Below, in pieces: positions 49,056 to 58,596 of a DNA stretch of 64,000 nt (its first letter is position 1; each line of letters opens with the position of its first letter). This stretch comes from JAWHQP01 sp032586195 (GTDB taxonomy: Bacteria; Pseudomonadota; Gammaproteobacteria; Enterobacterales; Pasteurellaceae), in assembly GCA_032586195.1 (NCBI GenBank), contig JAWHQP010000001.1, positions 248,001 to 312,000 of the forward strand, in the 5' to 3' direction. The notes under the pieces were generated by a model, which was not told where the DNA came from, searched no databases, and saw only the letters and a list, made by a program, of their open reading frames with translations. Position numbers and translations under genes: made by a program.

Positions 49056-50840
49056 TTAGATGAATGACCAGGTCTGATTGTCGGGATGAATAACCAACTG
49101 GTGTCGGTGATGAGTCAGCAAGGTTGAACGATGTCCCACGCTGATAATTGTCGTGTGCGGTAATTCCGTTTTGAGCAGACGGTACATCGCGTCTTCCAGA
49201 CCTTCGTCCATGCTTGCCGTTGCTTCGTCTAAGAAGGCAACCACAGGTTTATGCATAATTAAACGAGCAAAAGACAAACGTTGCTGCTCGCCAAGGGAAA
49301 GTACTCGAGTCCAATCATTATCCTGATCAAGTTTATCTGCCAAATGCCCCAGCTGAACTTTACGCATAATCTCCGCGGCCTGCGTTAAGTCGGCATCCGT
49401 CGGCGTAACTTCGGGATAGTAAAGTGCGTCGATAAGACGACCCTGCGGCAAATAAGGTTTCTGTGACAGGAACAAAGCACTGTGTTGCGGGCAGTGAACC
49501 ACGCCTTCCGAGTAGGACCATAATCCGGCAATCGTGCGTAATAAAGTGGTTTTCCCTGCTCCCGACGGACCTTTGATTAACACTGAGGTTCCCGGGGTAA
49601 AGGTAAGATCTAGCTCTTTTATTAAGTCTTCGCCGGTCGGTTTTTTCACGGTGAGGTGCGTTAATGTAACGGTATCGCCGCTATCTTGAATATCGACCTT
49701 TGAAGTCTGATTAGCTTGCTGAATTGCGGTGTGAAAACCGGTTAAACGATCCAGCACCGCACGATAACCGGTGAAATCATCATAGGAATTACGGAAGAAC
49801 GATAACGCCGATTGCACACGCCCGAAAGACTGGGCGGTTTGGATCAAATCACCCAGCTGAATCTGTTTGCTGAAGAAGCGACCGGCCTGAATAATGAACG
49901 GAAAAATGACCGAAACCTGTGAAACCGCCAGGTTAAAGCCCGAAAGCTTCAATGTACGATATACCATTTGCCATACATTCCCGATAACCTTATCAAATTG
50001 TTTGAACAGCACCGCTTTTTCCATTTTCTCGCCACGGAAAAAAGCAATGCTTTCCGCATATTCTTTTAGGCGGATCAAGGAATAACGGTAGTTCGCGTTC
50101 AGACGTTCGTTGGCAAAATTCAGATGAATTAACGGACGACCGATTCTGAATGCGAACACACTGGTCACTAATACATAGATAAACACAAGGAATACCATGG
50201 CATGCGGGATAGTGATGCCTGCGATGGTCATCGGGCCTGCCAGCCGCCATAGAATTTCGGTAAAGGCCACAATGGACACCACCGATGAAATCACGCCGGT
50301 TGCAAAATCGATCGAACTCGAAACGTATGACAGAATATCCTGTTGGATACGCTGATCGGGGTTATCCAACTGATTATAAACATATTGCGTTTTGTAATAG
50401 GCTTGGTTCTCCGTCCATTTATCTACCATTTGTTCATTCAGCCAGATTCGCCATTGAATAGTGAAACGCTGGGTAAGGTAATAGGTGAGCAGAATATTGG
50501 CGATATAAATGGACGCTAACACGGAAAACAACACCATCTGAATCCAGAATACACTTTCGTTGCTCTGCTGCAACGCGTCGTACATTGCTTTGTACCATTC
50601 GGAAAACAGAATATCTAAGCGTACCGAAAGCAGATTAAAAAACACAATCACAATGAAATAGCCGATAGGCTTGAGACTGCGTTTAGGTGAAATATAACCC
50701 TGAGCCAATGCCCAGAATTGGCGTGCCCAGCGGGTGGTTTTCACTAGAATATACAAAGCCAGGGAAAATACCACCGCAGTGATACCAATTGCCTTAATAA
50801 TCCAAAGTAAAGAAGTGAGCAACTCTTGTGAGTAGTTCAT
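49056..50840 (-). CDS. SbmA/BacA-type ABC transporter with fused ATPase (YddA-like)
   Basis: A 594-residue half-transporter. Residues about 1-340 form the ABC_membrane_2/SbmA_BacA membrane domain, with six predicted helices and signatures NEQMVDKWTENQAYYKTQ and NPDQRIQQDI. Residues about 390-594 form the ATPase: Walker A GPSGAGKTT, signature LSLGEQQR and Walker B VAFLDEAT. It resembles E. coli YddA and Haemophilus HI0036. Related SbmA proteins import peptides; this branch with its own ATPase may export or import peptides, fatty acids or metals. Substrate is unknown. It diverges from the YidE-type gene across 165 bases. Confidence 0.88.
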   Translation of the reverse strand: MNYSQELLTSLLWIIKAIGITAVVFSLALYILVKTTRWARQFWALAQGYISPKRSLKPIGYFIVIVFFNLLSVRLDILFSEWYKAMYDALQQSNESVFWIQMVLFSVLASIYIANILLTYYLTQRFTIQWRIWLNEQMVDKWTENQAYYKTQYVYNQLDNPDQRIQQDILSYVSSSIDFATGVISSVVSIVAFTEILWRLAGPMTIAGITIPHAMVFLVFIYVLVTSVFAFRIGRPLIHLNFANERLNANYRYSLIRLKEYAESIAFFRGEKMEKAVLFKQFDKVIGNVWQMVYRTLKLSGFNLAVSQVSVIFPFIIQAGRFFSKQIQLGDLIQTAQSFGRVQSALSFFRNSYDDFTGYRAVLDRLTGFHTAIQQANQTSKVDIQDSGDTVTLTHLTVKKPTGEDLIKELDLTFTPGTSVLIKGPSGAGKTTLLRTIAGLWSYSEGVVHCPQHSALFLSQKPYLPQGRLIDALYYPEVTPTDADLTQAAEIMRKVQLGHLADKLDQDNDWTRVLSLGEQQRLSFARLIMHKPVVAFLDEATASMDEGLEDAMYRLLKTELPHTTIISVGHRSTLLTHHRHQLVIHPDNQTWSFI

Positions 50841-51005
50841 ATAAAATCCCTTGCTAAAAATAAGAAGGAGTATTTTTTAGCAAATTCATTGATTAAGCAA
50901 GAAAAAATGTGAGCTACCTTCAATTTTCCGTATCTGAATCTGCTTTCAAACGGTAACATTGCTATAATTCTTTTCAGTAATTAATTGACTTTAAGGTAGG
51001 TAACT

Positions 51006-52664
51006 ATGTCTGAACTGGCTATTACCATAAGCATTCTTTCACTGGTTGCAGTGATTGGCTTATGGATAGGTCATTGGAAAATTCGCGGTGTAGGACTCGG
51101 TGTCGGCGGAGTTTTGTTCGGTGGAATTTTAGTTTCGCATTTCACCGCGCAATACGGTTTGCAGCTTGATGCCGGTATTCTTCATTTCGTCCAGGAATTC
51201 GGCTTGATTCTTTTTGTCTATACCATTGGTATTCAGGTCGGGCCGGGCTTTTTTGCTTCGTTACGAAAATCAGGTTTGACGCTGAACGGGCTTGCGGCAT
51301 TAATCGTAGTGCTGGGTGGGCTTTGCGTAGCCGTGTTGTACAAGGGATTTGATATACCGTTGGATGTCATTCTCGGTATTTATTCGGGCGCGGTGACCAA
51401 CACGCCGTCTTTGGGGGCGGGTCAGCAGATTCTGGCGGAATTAGGCCAGCATAACACTACGGAAACCATGGGTATGGCGTATGCGGTAGCCTATCCTTTC
51501 GGTATTTGCGGTATTTTGCTCACTATGTGGCTGGTGCGATTATTCTTTAAAATCAAGGTGGATGACGAGGCGGAAAAATTTTCGCGGGAAACTCGCCAAA
51601 ACAGCACCGCACTTGCCAAGGTAAATCTAAAGATCACCAACAAAAATCTGGACGGTCTGCAATTACGCGAACTGCCGGGATTTGATTCAAGAGGTGTCGT
51701 TTGCACCAGATTGAAGCGTGGTGATGAAGTCAGTGTGCCGAAAGCCGATACCCGTTTGCAGATAGATGATATTCTGCATCTGGTGGGGGATGACAAGGCG
51801 TTACATGATATGCATCTGATCTTAGGTGATAAGGTGGATTTGGAACCTTCTAAGCTGATCGGTGATATCCGTTCCGAACGCGTGGTGGTGACCAACGAAA
51901 AGGTATTGGGTAAGAAAATCAGTTCTCTCGGTATTCATCAACGCTACGGCGTGATGATTTCCCGCTTAAACCGTGCGGGGATCGAGCTGGTGCCGACCTC
52001 GGACAGCGTACTGCAATTCGGTGACGTACTGCATATGGTGGGCAGCACCGGGACTATGGATGCCGCCATTTCCGTCATCGGCAACGCCAAACAGAAATTG
52101 CTGCAGGTGCAGATGTTGCCTGTGTTTATCGGTATCGGGCTGGGCGTATTGCTCGGTTCCATTCCGATTCATCTACCGGGCTTCCCCGTGGCATTAAAAC
52201 TTGGACTGGCTGGCGGGCCGTTAGTGGTTGCTTTGATTCTGGCGCGTATCGGTTCCATCGGTAAACTTTATTGGTTCATGCCGCCGAGTGCCAACCTTGC
52301 ATTGCGTGAAATCGGTATCGTCTTGTTCCTTTCCGTGGTAGGGCTTAAATCGGGCGGTAATTTTATCAATACGCTGATTGACGGGGACGGTGTGACATGG
52401 ATGGTCTATGGTGCATTGATTACCTTTATTCCGCTGATGCTGGTGTCCGTTATAGCCCGGCTTTACGCCAAGATGAATTATCTGAGCATTTGCGGCTTAG
52501 TCGCAGGTTCCATGACTGATCCTCCGGCACTAGCGTTCGCCAACGCGATTAAGGAAGAAAGCGGAGCCGCTTCTTTATCTTACGCCACGGTTTATCCGCT
52601 GGCGATGTTCCTGAGGATTATCTCGCCGCAGCTGCTTGCTATCCTGCTGTGGGCGGGGATGTGA
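51006..52664 (+). CDS. AspT/YidE-type transporter with two TrkA-C domains
   Basis: A 552-residue membrane protein with the duplicated Asp-Al_Ex fold. Repeat 1 (about 1-175) includes YGLQLDAGILHFVQEFGLILFVYTIGIQVGPGFF; repeat 2 (about 380-552) includes LALREIGIVLFLSVVGLKSG. Between them are two RCK/TrkA_C domains (about 205-365, RLKRGDEVSVPKADTRLQIDDIL and SRLNRAGIELVP). It is the Haemophilus HI0035/E. coli YidE group, thought to exchange small carboxylates; the substrate is not known. An uptake sequence lies inside the gene (about 51604). Start at 51006 is preceded by TAAGGTAGG. Confidence 0.9.
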   Translation: MSELAITISILSLVAVIGLWIGHWKIRGVGLGVGGVLFGGILVSHFTAQYGLQLDAGILHFVQEFGLILFVYTIGIQVGPGFFASLRKSGLTLNGLAALIVVLGGLCVAVLYKGFDIPLDVILGIYSGAVTNTPSLGAGQQILAELGQHNTTETMGMAYAVAYPFGICGILLTMWLVRLFFKIKVDDEAEKFSRETRQNSTALAKVNLKITNKNLDGLQLRELPGFDSRGVVCTRLKRGDEVSVPKADTRLQIDDILHLVGDDKALHDMHLILGDKVDLEPSKLIGDIRSERVVVTNEKVLGKKISSLGIHQRYGVMISRLNRAGIELVPTSDSVLQFGDVLHMVGSTGTMDAAISVIGNAKQKLLQVQMLPVFIGIGLGVLLGSIPIHLPGFPVALKLGLAGGPLVVALILARIGSIGKLYWFMPPSANLALREIGIVLFLSVVGLKSGGNFINTLIDGDGVTWMVYGALITFIPLMLVSVIARLYAKMNYLSICGLVAGSMTDPPALAFANAIKEESGAASLSYATVYPLAMFLRIISPQLLAILLWAGM

Positions 52665-52680
52665 CAAAACAAATGAAATA

Positions 52681-52709
52681 AGGGCTGAAGTATCAGCCTT
52701 TGTTTTTAT
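52681..52709 (+). terminator. Intrinsic terminator of the YidE-type gene
   Basis: GGCTGA-AGTA-TCAGCC followed by TTTGTTTTTA. Confidence 0.85.
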
Positions 52710-52985
52710 CGGATTGACATATGATCCTGTCTTATTCAGATCGAATGTGATGTTCATTTTACCTGAACGGAGAAAATGATATCGATACCAACAAATAAAA
52801 CCGAGCTATAACAATTTAAGGCTTATCCTTATATCAATATGAGAAATCAATTGAGAAAAAGTAAATCACGATCCCGTTAACTAAACAACAGGCACACCCA
52901 TACAAAACTCAAAAAAATAGCACCGCACTTTGAGGAAAAGTAATGTATAATCGCCGCAATTTTTTAATTTGATTTGAGAAAACCC
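52710..52985. other. Intergenic region before srmB
   Basis: No gene or RNA supported. It is AT-rich, and contains one uptake sequence near 52920 and a TATAAT -10 element (52945-52950) just before the srmB start, without a clear -35. Confidence 0.6.
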
Positions 52986-54311
52986 ATGCCACAACCACAA
53001 TTTGAACAGTTTGATCTTGCCCCCGAGTTGCTGAAAGCGCTTGCCGAGAAAAATTATACCCGCCCGACGGCCATTCAACAGGAAGCGATTCCCGCGGCGA
53101 TGGCAGAACGTGACGTGCTGGGTTCCGCGCCTACGGGTACGGGCAAAACCGCCGCGTTTTTATTACCCGCCATTCAGCATTTACTTGATTATCCCCGTCG
53201 TAAGCCCGGTGCACCGCGTGTTCTGGTGCTGACACCAACCCGTGAGCTGGCTATGCAGGTGGCGCAACAGGCGGAAGAACTAGCCCGCTTTACCAAACTG
53301 AGCATTGCTACTATTACGGGCGGCGTGGCCTATCAAAACCACGGTGAAATATTTAATAAAAATCAAGATATTGTGGTGGCAACTCCGGGGCGTCTGTTGC
53401 AGTATATCAAAGAAGAGAATTTTGACTGCCGGGCGGTGGAAATCCTGATCTTTGATGAGGCGGATCGCATGCTACAGATGGGGTTTGGGCAGGATGCGGA
53501 GAAAATCTCGGCAGAAACCCGCTGGCGAAAACAGACGCTGTTATTTTCGGCTACGCTGGAAGGGGAATTATTAACGGATTTTGCCGACCGTATTCTGCAG
53601 GATCCGGTCAAAATCGATGCGCAACCGAGCCGCCGCGAGCGTAAAAAAATCAATCAGTGGTACTATCATGCGGATAGTTTTGAACACAAAGTGAAATTGC
53701 TGGCACGTTTTATCGGCAAGGAAGAAGTTTCTAAAGGGATTGTGTTTGTACGTCGTCGCGAAGATGTGCGGGAACTGTCGGAAATTTTGCGTAAACGCGG
53801 TATTCGCAGCACTTATTTAGAGGGGGAGATGGCTCAAACTCAGCGCAATAACGCCATTGATAAACTCAAAAACGGCGTGGTGACGGTGTTGGTGGCGACC
53901 GATGTTGCGGCTCGCGGTATCGATATTGATGATATTAGCCATGTGATGAATTTTGATTTGCCGTACAGTGCGGACACCTATCTGCACCGTATCGGCCGTA
54001 CCGCCCGGGCAGGCAGAAAAGGCACGGCGGTATCTTTTGTGGAAGGACATGATTATCGTCTGCTGGGTAAAATCAAACGTTATACGGAAGAGCCGCTTAA
54101 GCCGCGCGTAATTGAAGGTCTTGAGCCGCGAACCAAAGCCCCGAAAGACGGCGAAGTTAAAGTGGTGAGTAAAAAACAGAAGGCCCGTCTTCGCGCCATA
54201 CGGGAAGAAAAACGCAAGGCGGGCGTGGCAAAAGTGAAAGTGCGCCATAAAGATGCTAAAAATATCGGTAAACGCCGCAAGCCGAGCAGAGAACGGAACG
54301 GTGAGGGATAG
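52986..54311 (+). CDS. srmB: DEAD-box RNA helicase SrmB
   Basis: A 441-residue DEAD-box helicase acting early in 50S ribosome assembly. Motifs in order: Q motif YTRPTAIQQEAIP (23-35), Walker A APTGTGKT (49-56), PTRELAMQV, IFDEADRML, SATLEG and HRIGRTARAG. The short C-terminal tail is Lys/Arg-rich (VSKKQKARLRAIREEKRKAG). I start at the ATG at 52986; the frame extends four codons upstream to another ATG-like start that homologs lack. Compared with deaD in this window it lacks the DbpA-type domain, which supports SrmB. Confidence 0.93.
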   Translation: MPQPQFEQFDLAPELLKALAEKNYTRPTAIQQEAIPAAMAERDVLGSAPTGTGKTAAFLLPAIQHLLDYPRRKPGAPRVLVLTPTRELAMQVAQQAEELARFTKLSIATITGGVAYQNHGEIFNKNQDIVVATPGRLLQYIKEENFDCRAVEILIFDEADRMLQMGFGQDAEKISAETRWRKQTLLFSATLEGELLTDFADRILQDPVKIDAQPSRRERKKINQWYYHADSFEHKVKLLARFIGKEEVSKGIVFVRRREDVRELSEILRKRGIRSTYLEGEMAQTQRNNAIDKLKNGVVTVLVATDVAARGIDIDDISHVMNFDLPYSADTYLHRIGRTARAGRKGTAVSFVEGHDYRLLGKIKRYTEEPLKPRVIEGLEPRTKAPKDGEVKVVSKKQKARLRAIREEKRKAGVAKVKVRHKDAKNIGKRRKPSRERNGEG

Positions 54312-54341
54312 AGTTTAGTTTATCAGGGCAGATAACATTTT

Positions 54342-54363
54342 ATTCTCCCGTTTACGGGAGAAT
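54342..54363. terminator. Hairpin after srmB
   Basis: ATTCTCCCG-TTTA-CGGGAGAAT, a strong stem without a long T-run. It is flanked by T-rich sequence on the left and may end srmB or opsX transcripts weakly. Confidence 0.45.
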
Positions 54364-54501
54364 GCCTGCATGCAGTGCGGGAGAAGAAATCCGTAATATA
54401 TATTTCTATCCAAAAATACTGTGTACGTTTCTCCACTTTTTTCCGCAAGCGGGCTATAAGTATGGCTTGAAAAACTCCGGTTTTGGACACCGCACTTTTC
54501 C

Positions 54502-55542
54502 CTAAAACCCTAGCACTTCCATCTGTTTCACCACATCAGCCACCTGAATTTGTGCCATCAGGTTTTTGCCTTTGAGCTTGGTTGCCCAAGGCAGTTGGCG
54601 GGACGGTCGGTGATATTCCTTTTGCACGTTTTGTTCATAGACGGAAACTACATTGGTCAAATTGTGATAAGGCCCTGTGCGTAAAGGGTTGTGATAGGCA
54701 TATAAGCCGATCACCGGCGTGCCTTGGGTGGTGGCGATATGGGCGGGACCGGAATCGGGGGAAATCACCAAATCGGCCTGAGCAATCAAAGCCACCAGTT
54801 GTTTTAACGAAGTTCTTCCCGCAAGATTGAGCGGCTTGAAATGACATTGCGCAATAATTTGATTGATCATTTCCACTTCACGCTTGGCGGAGGAACCGCA
54901 TAACATCACATTCATACCACGTGCATAAGCAATATCGGCGATTTCCGCGTAACGTTGCGGCAGCCAGTCTTTTTCGGCTTTACTGGAGCAGGGGGAAATA
55001 ATCAGATTCTTTTTGTTTGAATCCAGGTAAGGCAGCACGGCGGCACGATCCTGTTCACTGACAGGTAAATTCCAGCGAGGTTCGCCCGTGGGTACGCCAA
55101 GATATTCGACAAAAGCAAGGAAACCGTCCAGCACATGCGGATTCTGCGGATCCTGAATGCGGCGGTTGGTGAACAGCCATTGTCCTTCGCGGGCGCGTTG
55201 TTTGCCGAAGCCGATTTTATACTTTGCCCGAATTCCCAGAGACAACAGAGAGGCGCGTAACGCCGTTTGCATGTTGAGCAAGGCGTCGAAGCACCGGGAA
55301 CGAAGCCGTCGCCATAAGGCAAGCACGCCCCGCCAGCCGGTTTTTTTATCATAAGGAATCAATTCCACATCGGCAATGCCCGCCAACAATTGAGCCTCAA
55401 CCTTGCCCACAATCCAGGTGATTTTCGTCTCGGGCCAGTAGCGCTGAATCTGCTGTACCGCCGTAAGGGCGTGGCATACGTCGCCGATCGCGGATAAGCG
55501 CAGAATACATAGAGATTTCGGAGCTTGGTTAAACAATGGCAT
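54502..55542 (-). CDS. opsX: Lipopolysaccharide heptosyltransferase I, OpsX type
   Basis: A 346-residue GT9 transferase that adds the first heptose to Kdo of lipo-oligosaccharide. N-terminal SLCILRLSAIGDVCHALTAVQ and the C-terminal ADP-heptose site DLVISPDSGPAHIATTQGTPVIGLYAYHNPLRTGPY are diagnostic of the family. Length matches Haemophilus OpsX (about 345). Haemophilus makes LOS with a single phosphorylated Kdo, and the kdkA kinase gene is divergently adjacent here, which supports OpsX rather than WaaC or WaaF. An uptake sequence follows the stop. Confidence 0.9.
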   Translation of the reverse strand: MPLFNQAPKSLCILRLSAIGDVCHALTAVQQIQRYWPETKITWIVGKVEAQLLAGIADVELIPYDKKTGWRGVLALWRRLRSRCFDALLNMQTALRASLLSLGIRAKYKIGFGKQRAREGQWLFTNRRIQDPQNPHVLDGFLAFVEYLGVPTGEPRWNLPVSEQDRAAVLPYLDSNKKNLIISPCSSKAEKDWLPQRYAEIADIAYARGMNVMLCGSSAKREVEMINQIIAQCHFKPLNLAGRTSLKQLVALIAQADLVISPDSGPAHIATTQGTPVIGLYAYHNPLRTGPYHNLTNVVSVYEQNVQKEYHRPSRQLPWATKLKGKNLMAQIQVADVVKQMEVLGF

Positions 55543-55623
55543 AGTCGTTCTCGCTGTGTGAATTTTTGCATTCCGCCTATTTTAAAGTAGAATAGCCTTT
55601 ATCGCTACCACTCGGAAAAATAT

Positions 55624-56346
55624 ATGCTTGAATTGCAACGTAAAAATCAATTTTTTTTGTTTAATTTTGATAAACCGCAGACTAATCAGGAATGTTTTTT
55701 TAATCCCGCTTTTTGGCAGGCTCAACAGCGTATCGTCGGTTCAGCGAAAGGGCGCGGCACGACCTGGTTTATCCGCTCGGAAGATTTAATCGGCGTGGAT
55801 GCCGCTCTGCGCCATTATTATCGTGGCGGTTTGTGGGGCAGACTGAATAAGGATTGCTATCGGTTTAAAAACCTTGCTCAAACCCGTAGCTTTGCTGAAT
55901 TCGCGCTGTTGAATAAATTATATCAGGCGGGCATTCCGGTGCCGAAACCCATTGCCGCGCGGGTGGAAAAAACTCCCTTTGGCTGCTATCGTGCAGATAT
56001 TCTGACCCAATATATCAAAAATGCCCAAGATCTCACCGCACTTTTACAGCACGCGGATCTCAGCTCGGAATATTGGCAGTCAATCGGAAGGCTGATTCGC
56101 CGGTTACATGATGTACAGATTTGTCATACCGATCTCAATGCCCACAATATTCTTGCTCAACGGGCGGATAATCGGATTACCTTCTGGCTGCTGGATTTTG
56201 ATAAATGCGGCGAAAAAGCGGGAAACGGCTGGAAACGGGAAAACCTGCGGCGTTTACACCGTTCCTTTGTGAAAGAGACGCTCCGCATGCGGATTCGCTT
56301 TAACGAGGACAACTGGGCGGATTTACTGGCAGGCTATCGGCAATAA
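55624..56346 (+). CDS. kdkA: 3-deoxy-D-manno-octulosonic acid kinase
   Basis: A 240-residue inner-membrane-associated kinase that phosphorylates the 4-position of Kdo in single-Kdo LOS. The lipopolysaccharide-kinase (WaaP/protein kinase-like) fold is visible. Motifs are GRGTTWFIRSEDLIGVDAALRHYYRGG, the catalytic loop CHTDLNAHNIL (about 169-179) with Asp172, and the metal motif LLDFDKCG (about 193-200). Length matches Haemophilus KdkA (241). An uptake sequence lies inside the gene (about 56035). Divergent from opsX by 81 bases. Confidence 0.93.
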   Translation: MLELQRKNQFFLFNFDKPQTNQECFFNPAFWQAQQRIVGSAKGRGTTWFIRSEDLIGVDAALRHYYRGGLWGRLNKDCYRFKNLAQTRSFAEFALLNKLYQAGIPVPKPIAARVEKTPFGCYRADILTQYIKNAQDLTALLQHADLSSEYWQSIGRLIRRLHDVQICHTDLNAHNILAQRADNRITFWLLDFDKCGEKAGNGWKRENLRRLHRSFVKETLRMRIRFNEDNWADLLAGYRQ

Positions 56347-56372
56347 AACCGCTCTCGGCATGAGGGCGGTCA
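56344..56372 (-). terminator. Terminator between kdkA and the CorB-like gene
   Basis: On the reverse strand ACCGCCCTC-ATGCC-GAGAGCGGT followed by TTTTATT, just after the leftward gene's stop. It also touches the kdkA stop codon. Confidence 0.7.
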
Positions 56373-56374
56373 CC

Positions 56375-57634
56375 TTAAAGTTTTACCACTTTCGCCTGTT
56401 TCACCATATTGTCTGCGACTTCAAGCACGGTGATTTGTAAACCATCGATTTCAAACACCGTACCTTCCGCCGGGATATCTTCCAGATGTTCGAGAATCAG
56501 GCCGTTGAACGTGCGGGCTTCTTCAGTGTCCAGATTCCAATCGTACAACTTATTAATATCACGGATGTTGGTGGAACCGTCGATAATAATGGAACCGTCC
56601 GACTGCGGCACGATTTCTTCCTCGATAGACGGAGTGGTGGAAGTGGTGAATTCGCCGACGATTTCTTCCAGAATATCTTCCAATGTCACCAGGCCCTTAA
56701 TGTCACCATATTCGTCCACCACTAAGCCCACCCGCTCTTTGTTGTTGCGGAAATTGACCAGCTGTGCGGTAAGCGTCGTACCTTCGGGAATAAAATAGAG
56801 TTCGTCCGCCGCGCGCAACAGGGTTTCCTTGCTGAACTCGTTTTTATCCAGCATTAAGCGATAGGCTTCCCGCACCCGCAGCATGCCGAGCGTATTTTTA
56901 TCCATATCTTCTTTGTATAGCACTACACGGCTGTGGGCGGCATGGTTCAGCTGACGCATAATGGCTTTCCAGTCATCGTCAATATCAATACCGGCGATGT
57001 CGTTGCGCGGCACCATAATATCTTCCACCATCACTTTTTCTAAATCCAGAATGGACAGCAGCATTTCCTGGTGGGCAGAAGGCATATATTTGCCGCTTTC
57101 ATTGACGATGGAACGCAATTCTTCAGGGCTGAGCGTATTCACTTTATGCTCCGTTTTCAGCCCCGTAAGCTTGATTAAAGCGCGGATAATCACATTCATC
57201 AGGAATACTAACGGCGAGCAGATTTTCATTAAGATGGAAAGTACATGACTGGTGAGAAACGCCACTTTTTCAGGATAAATGGCGGCAACGGTTTTCGGGT
57301 AAATTTCGGAAAACACCAGCATAAAAAAAGTAAGAGTTCCGGTTGCGATTGCAACACCCGCGTCGCCGTATAGCCGCATGCCGATAATCGTTGCGATGGC
57401 GGAAGCGGAAATATTCACCAGGTTGTTACAAATAAGAATAAGGCTGAGCAGCGTATCGGTTTTTTTCAGCAGCATTTCCGCTTTTTTGGCACCTTTGTGG
57501 CCTTTCCCCGCCAGATAACGCATACGGTAACGATTAACCGAAAGCAAACCCGTTTCGGAGCCCGAAAAGTAAGCGGATAAGACTAAAAGAATAATAAGCG
57601 TAATAAATAACGTACTAAGGGGAATACTGTCCAA
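56375..57634 (-). CDS. CorB/YfjD-type HlyC/CorC-family membrane protein
   Basis: A 419-residue protein with the CNNM/CorB order. A DUF21 membrane domain spans about 1-180 (SAYFSGSETGLLSVNRYRMRYLAGKG). Two CBS domains follow, about 205-330 (VMVEDIMVPRNDIAGIDI, GLVVDEYGDIKGLVTLEDILEEIVGEF). The CorC_HlyC C-terminal domain (about 345-415) reads IIIDGSTNIRDINKLYDWNL. Members are implicated in magnesium export. In E. coli yfjD lies next to ypjD and ffh, exactly as here. It is co-directional with ypjD, 21 bases apart. Confidence 0.92.
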   Translation of the reverse strand: MDSIPLSTLFITLIILLVLSAYFSGSETGLLSVNRYRMRYLAGKGHKGAKKAEMLLKKTDTLLSLILICNNLVNISASAIATIIGMRLYGDAGVAIATGTLTFFMLVFSEIYPKTVAAIYPEKVAFLTSHVLSILMKICSPLVFLMNVIIRALIKLTGLKTEHKVNTLSPEELRSIVNESGKYMPSAHQEMLLSILDLEKVMVEDIMVPRNDIAGIDIDDDWKAIMRQLNHAAHSRVVLYKEDMDKNTLGMLRVREAYRLMLDKNEFSKETLLRAADELYFIPEGTTLTAQLVNFRNNKERVGLVVDEYGDIKGLVTLEDILEEIVGEFTTSTTPSIEEEIVPQSDGSIIIDGSTNIRDINKLYDWNLDTEEARTFNGLILEHLEDIPAEGTVFEIDGLQITVLEVADNMVKQAKVVKL

Positions 57635-57655
57635 AGTCGAAATCCTTGTTGGTGA

Positions 57656-58462
57656 TTAATGTATTTCGAGCAATGCCCGGCTGCCGAAATAGGCGATAGT
57701 GAGTAGAATCATACCCGAAATAGTGTAAATGATCATTATTTTTCCGCGCCAGCAGAATTTCTTATGTCCGATAATAAACAAACCGAATACCAGCCAAGCG
57801 AGAAAGGAAAAAACAGCTTTCTGAATGTTTTGCGCGGCGAAAAAGTCGGCGAGATAAATTGCTCCTGAAATCAACGTCAGGGTGAGCAATGCTTCACCGG
57901 TTAATAATACGTAATAAAAGTGACGCTCTACCAACATCAGCGGCGGCACGATGGTGGAAATAGCCGTTTTTTTATGCTTTAAGTTGTAATGCAGCCAGGC
58001 CAGCTGAATGCTGTAAAGGGTAGCGATAAAACAAACGGCGTACGCGAATAAGGCTAAAAACACATGCAGCATTAGACCGGTATCCTGCATTAAATTGTGC
58101 ATTACGTGAGCCGGAATGAATGTGGTCTGAATCAGGTTAATTACCGCCAGGCAATATACCACGGGCAGGATAAACCATGTGGTTTTCACCTTGAAAAGCG
58201 TTGCCAGAGTCAGCAGCAGAGCAATGATGACGGAAATCAGCGAGCCGATTTGAATGAAGGTAAAATCATCGCCCGTGAAAATATGCCGGACAGTAGGAAA
58301 TACGCTGATAAGATGGGCAAGCAGCGCTAAAAGTGCGGTGCTGAAAAACAGCGTTTTGTTGATCGATTTTACCCGTTCACCCGCCTGAGCTTTTAATAAC
58401 ATCGGCATAATAAATAGAATGCTGACGAGGTAGAGTAAGATCGCACAGATTGCAGACAACAT
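57656..58462 (-). CDS. ypjD: YpjD, cytochrome c assembly (CcsA/HemX)-like membrane protein
   Basis: A 268-residue protein with about eight hydrophobic segments, of the CcmC/CcsA/HemX-like superfamily. Segments LMLHVFLALFAYAVCFIATLYSI and LVERHFYYVLLTGEALLTLTLISGAIYL resemble the haem-handling helices of CcsA. The start at 58462 (MLSAICAILLYLVSI) is backed by GGAGGAAG upstream. The longer frame (58567) has no such site and overlaps ffh's promoter region. Function is unproven; it may bind haem. It is transcribed with the CorB-like gene and diverges from ffh. Confidence 0.88.
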   Translation of the reverse strand: MLSAICAILLYLVSILFIMPMLLKAQAGERVKSINKTLFFSTALLALLAHLISVFPTVRHIFTGDDFTFIQIGSLISVIIALLLTLATLFKVKTTWFILPVVYCLAVINLIQTTFIPAHVMHNLMQDTGLMLHVFLALFAYAVCFIATLYSIQLAWLHYNLKHKKTAISTIVPPLMLVERHFYYVLLTGEALLTLTLISGAIYLADFFAAQNIQKAVFSFLAWLVFGLFIIGHKKFCWRGKIMIIYTISGMILLTIAYFGSRALLEIH

Positions 58463-58596
58463 AATAGACACTTCCTCCAAAATCGGTTTTTTTATTCTAA
58501 CGGGATCCTGTACCATTAGCCAGATAAATAGTGAAAATCCCGTCCATTCCAGTATAATAGACCTCAATTTTTATCTCTAAATTACAAGGTAAGAAC